Shown here one piece after another: positions 62,012-64,000 of a stretch of 64,000 bases of DNA. Position 1 is the stretch's first letter. Each line of letters starts with the position of its first letter. Both the position numbers and the translations under genes were made by a program. Source of the stretch: Cohnella ginsengisoli (GTDB lineage Bacteria; Bacillota; Bacilli; Paenibacillales; Paenibacillaceae). The DNA is taken from contig NZ_JAPDHZ010000003.1 in assembly GCF_029525555.1 (NCBI RefSeq), positions 1,178,001-1,242,000 of the forward strand, written 5' to 3'. Under the pieces are notes generated by a model. It did not search any database and had not been told where the DNA came from. It saw only the letters and a list, made by a program, of their open reading frames with translations.

Positions 62012-64000
62012 TCAAACCTCGCGGATCTCTTCCAAATATCTCATCAGCGCGACGATCGCTTCTGCCCGGGTGACCTTTGCATCGGGTACGAAGCGGTTTT
62101 CGTCGCGACCTCTCATGATGCCCAGCTGTTTCAGATCGTGAACCGCCTCTCTTGCCCATGGCGGAATCGCTTCTTCGTCAGCGTATGACGCAGGCATGGC
62201 GGGATCGACCGGCTTGTGTTGTTTCTTGCCGTTCAGCGCGTGAGCACGCCAGATCAGAACCGCCAGATCAGATCTTGTCAATCGTTCGTTCGGACGGAAG
62301 GTTCCGTCTTCGTAGCCGACTATAAGTCCAAGCGCGGCGACTTGGTTGACCGCTTCGGAGGCCCAGTCGCCGATCGCGCCGGCGTCACGGAAAGCGGGCG
62401 GGGCTGCGCCGGTATCGACGGGCAGCGAACGAATCAAGATCGCGGCGATCTCCTGTCTTGTCACGTTCGCGTCCGGCCGGAATGTGCCGTCCGGATAGCC
62501 GGTGACGATGCCGAGCGTGACGGCTCGTTCTACAGCCGATTTCGCCCAATGGCCGGTCATATCCGAAAGGGAAGGGCTGCCGTTCGAGCCGGGGGCCGCT
62601 TCGGGCGTCACCGCATTCGACGCGGCCGACATGGGACCGCTGCCCGCGGCGTTGATCGCCTGCACATTAAATGTGTAGGACACGCCTGCGCGCAGTCCCG
62701 TCACCGTGATCGGGCTGCCGCTGCCGGTCGCCTCCACGCCATCCGGCGCCGACACGACCCGGTAGCCGGTGATCGCGCTGCCCCCATCGACGCTCGGGGC
62801 GACGAAGCTTACCGTCGCCTCCTTCACGCCCGCCGTCGCCGTCACGCTCGTCGGCGCGCCCGGCGTCGTGACCGGCGATGGCGTCGGCGATGGTGTCGGC
62901 GTGGCCGGGGATGGTGTCGGCGTAGCAGGCGATGGCGTCGGCGTGGCCTGCGGCGCTTCAGGCGTCGCCGCGTTCGACGGCGCCGACATCGGACCGCTGC
63001 CCGCGGCGTTGATCGCCTGCACATTAAATGTGTAGGACACGCCTGCGCGCAGTCCCGTCACCGTGATCGGGCTGTCGCTGCCGGTCGCCTCTATGCCATC
63101 CGGCGCAGACACGACCCGATAGACGGTGATCGGGCTGCCTCCGTCTTCGGTCGGCGCGACGAAGCTCACCGTCGCCTCCTTCACGCCCGCCGTCGCCGTC
63201 ACGCCCGTCGGCGCGCCCGGCGCCGTGACCGGCGACGGGGTCGGCTCGACCGGCGATGGGGTCGGCGTGGGTGGCGACGGTGTAGGCGTAGCAGGCGACG
63301 GGATCGGCGTGACCGGCGAGCTGTCCGTGACGTCAACGACAAACGTCTGCGGCGCGCCTGCGCTGAACGTAAACGTCAGGTTGACGGAGCCCGCAGCCAA
63401 GCCGGATAGAAAGCCGCGGTGGATCGTGACCGTATCGGCCGACAGCGTGTAATCTGTCCCGGCCTGAAGCTCGGTACCGCCGTTCGCGATGCCGGTCAAA
63501 GCATTGCCGTTCAAATTCAATGCGACGGCGATATCCGTTTGATTCGACGGATTTTTGTCGAAGGGAGCCTGCGTCGGACTGATCGCGCTGTCGCGCGCCG
63601 GACGCGGCGCGATCGTCAAGACCGCGTGCATCGCTCCCGCCGCGACCGACTTCACGTAGTATCCGTCCATCGCGGCGATTTTTTCCGGCACCAGACGATT
63701 CGCGGTATCGCCATGTCCCAGCTGGCCCTGATCGTCGAGCCCGAACGAATAGACCTGGCCGTCGTTCGTCGTAAACAACGAAAAATCCCTTCCCGCCGCA
63801 ACGGCGGCTGCGTCCTCCGCGCCGGCAACGACCGTCGGCACATTCAGACTTGCGGTATTGCCCTGGCCAAGCTGGCCGCGATTGCCGCTGCCGGCGGCGT
63901 ACACCTCTCCGTCGTCGGTCAGCAGCAGCGCATGCGTTGCGCCCGCGGCGACCGCTTTGACGGGCTTGTCCATCGCTTCGATCAACGTCGGCACGTTGGC
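62012..64000 (-). CDS. SLH-anchored surface protein with RCC1 repeats and twin Fn3 domains, 5' end outside window
   Basis: At least 663 codons, still open at the right edge. RCC1-type propeller repeats come first (AVAAGATHALLLTDDGEVYA, GSGNRGQLGQGN, FGLDDQGQLGHGD), then an X2-like module (GTDYTLSADTVTIHRGFL), a Pro/Thr-rich linker of PTPSP units, Fn3 copy 1, another PTPSP linker, Fn3 copy 2, and three SLH domains (DMTGHWAKSAVERAV, GYPDGTFRPDANVTRQEI, DWASEAVNQVAALGLI, RFVPDAKVTRAEAIV). Surface-bound; RCC1 and Fn3 suggest protein or glycan binding; no enzyme motif in the part seen. Confidence 0.88.
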   Translation of the reverse strand, partial: ANVPTLIEAMDKPVKAVAAGATHALLLTDDGEVYAAGSGNRGQLGQGNTASLNVPTVVAGAEDAAAVAAGRDFSLFTTNDGQVYSFGLDDQGQLGHGDTANRLVPEKIAAMDGYYVKSVAAGAMHAVLTIAPRPARDSAISPTQAPFDKNPSNQTDIAVALNLNGNALTGIANGGTELQAGTDYTLSADTVTIHRGFLSGLAAGSVNLTFTFSAGAPQTFVVDVTDSSPVTPIPSPATPTPSPPTPTPSPVEPTPSPVTAPGAPTGVTATAGVKEATVSFVAPTEDGGSPITVYRVVSAPDGIEATGSDSPITVTGLRAGVSYTFNVQAINAAGSGPMSAPSNAATPEAPQATPTPSPATPTPSPATPTPSPTPSPVTTPGAPTSVTATAGVKEATVSFVAPSVDGGSAITGYRVVSAPDGVEATGSGSPITVTGLRAGVSYTFNVQAINAAGSGPMSAASNAVTPEAAPGSNGSPSLSDMTGHWAKSAVERAVTLGIVTGYPDGTFRPDANVTRQEIAAILIRSLPVDTGAAPPAFRDAGAIGDWASEAVNQVAALGLIVGYEDGTFRPNERLTRSDLAVLIWRAHALNGKKQHKPVDPAMPASYADEEAIPPWAREAVHDLKQLGIMRGRDENRFVPDAKVTRAEAIVALMRYLEEIREV
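62600..63227 (-). repeat. near-identical Fn3 + linker duplication
   Basis: Two Fn3 copies (about 62600-62865 and 62960-63227) are almost the same at DNA level, e.g. both encode GVKEATVSFVAP, GYRVVSAPDG/VYRVVSAPDG and GLRAGVSYTFNVQAINAAGS. Between and before them are 15- to 30-nt repeats coding PTPSPATPTPSP. Recent duplication; prone to recombination. Confidence 0.85.

Overview
The window is chromosomal DNA from a Gram-positive, G+C-rich member of the Paenibacillaceae (Paenibacillus/Cohnella type). The signs are SLH-anchored surface enzymes, lipoprotein solute-binding proteins paired with LplB/YtcP-type permeases without their own ATPase, YesM/YesN-type two-component pairs next to them, AGGAGG ribosome sites and CcpA-like cre boxes. 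I saw no rRNA, tRNA, CRISPR array, insertion sequence, integrase or phage gene.

Layout. (1) 1-18044, minus strand: a carbohydrate-use locus. In transcription order it has a membrane sensor fused to an AraC regulator, a solute-binding lipoprotein, a 2007-aa secreted beta-helix protein, two permeases, a large protein of unknown family, an aldo/keto reductase, a lactonase-like amidohydrolase, a mutarotase-like protein, an FGGY kinase and an HpcH/HpaI aldolase. The intracellular part looks like a route from a free (deoxy)sugar through lactone and acid to an aldolase. (2) 18.4-24.3 kb: housekeeping and small regulatory genes (YdeI-like, VOC/PhnB-like, YafY/WYL, SRPBCC+ArsR, a small membrane protein, a beta-solenoid lipoprotein). 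(3) 24.6-32.8 kb: a second transporter with a GH43/GH130-like glycosidase and a divergent YesM/YesN pair. (4) 33.0-45.3 kb: a third transporter with an 1800-aa GH43-CBM-lectin-SLH surface enzyme and a divergent YesM/YesN pair. (5) 45.4-50.7 kb: a HEAT-repeat gene, then a glycosidase with two UPF0309/SIS proteins, divergent from a DeoR regulator and a BadF-type sugar kinase. The shared intergenic region holds a consensus promoter between two AgaR-like boxes. (6) 50.8-53.2 kb: a more A/T-rich island with a nucleoside-deoxyribosyltransferase/TIR-like protein, a metallophosphoesterase and two orphans. (7) 53.5-64 kb: SLH surface proteins (one a truncated copy) flanking a 7TM hybrid histidine kinase and its SARP/BTAD-type response regulator.

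A dominant technical feature is that 21 genes are broken by about 28 single-base frameshifts. All but one lie in a homopolymer of 5-8 bases, and each of these is repaired by removing one base. I therefore give whole repaired genes and treat the frameshifts as probable sequencing insertions, not as real pseudogenes.

How it works together (inference): three sensing systems detect extracellular oligosaccharides, surface enzymes cut plant or microbial polysaccharide, the ABC systems import the products (probably using a shared MsmX-type ATPase encoded elsewhere), and intracellular enzymes finish the breakdown under CcpA control. Each of the three solute-binding-protein genes is followed by a stem-loop before the next gene of its operon.
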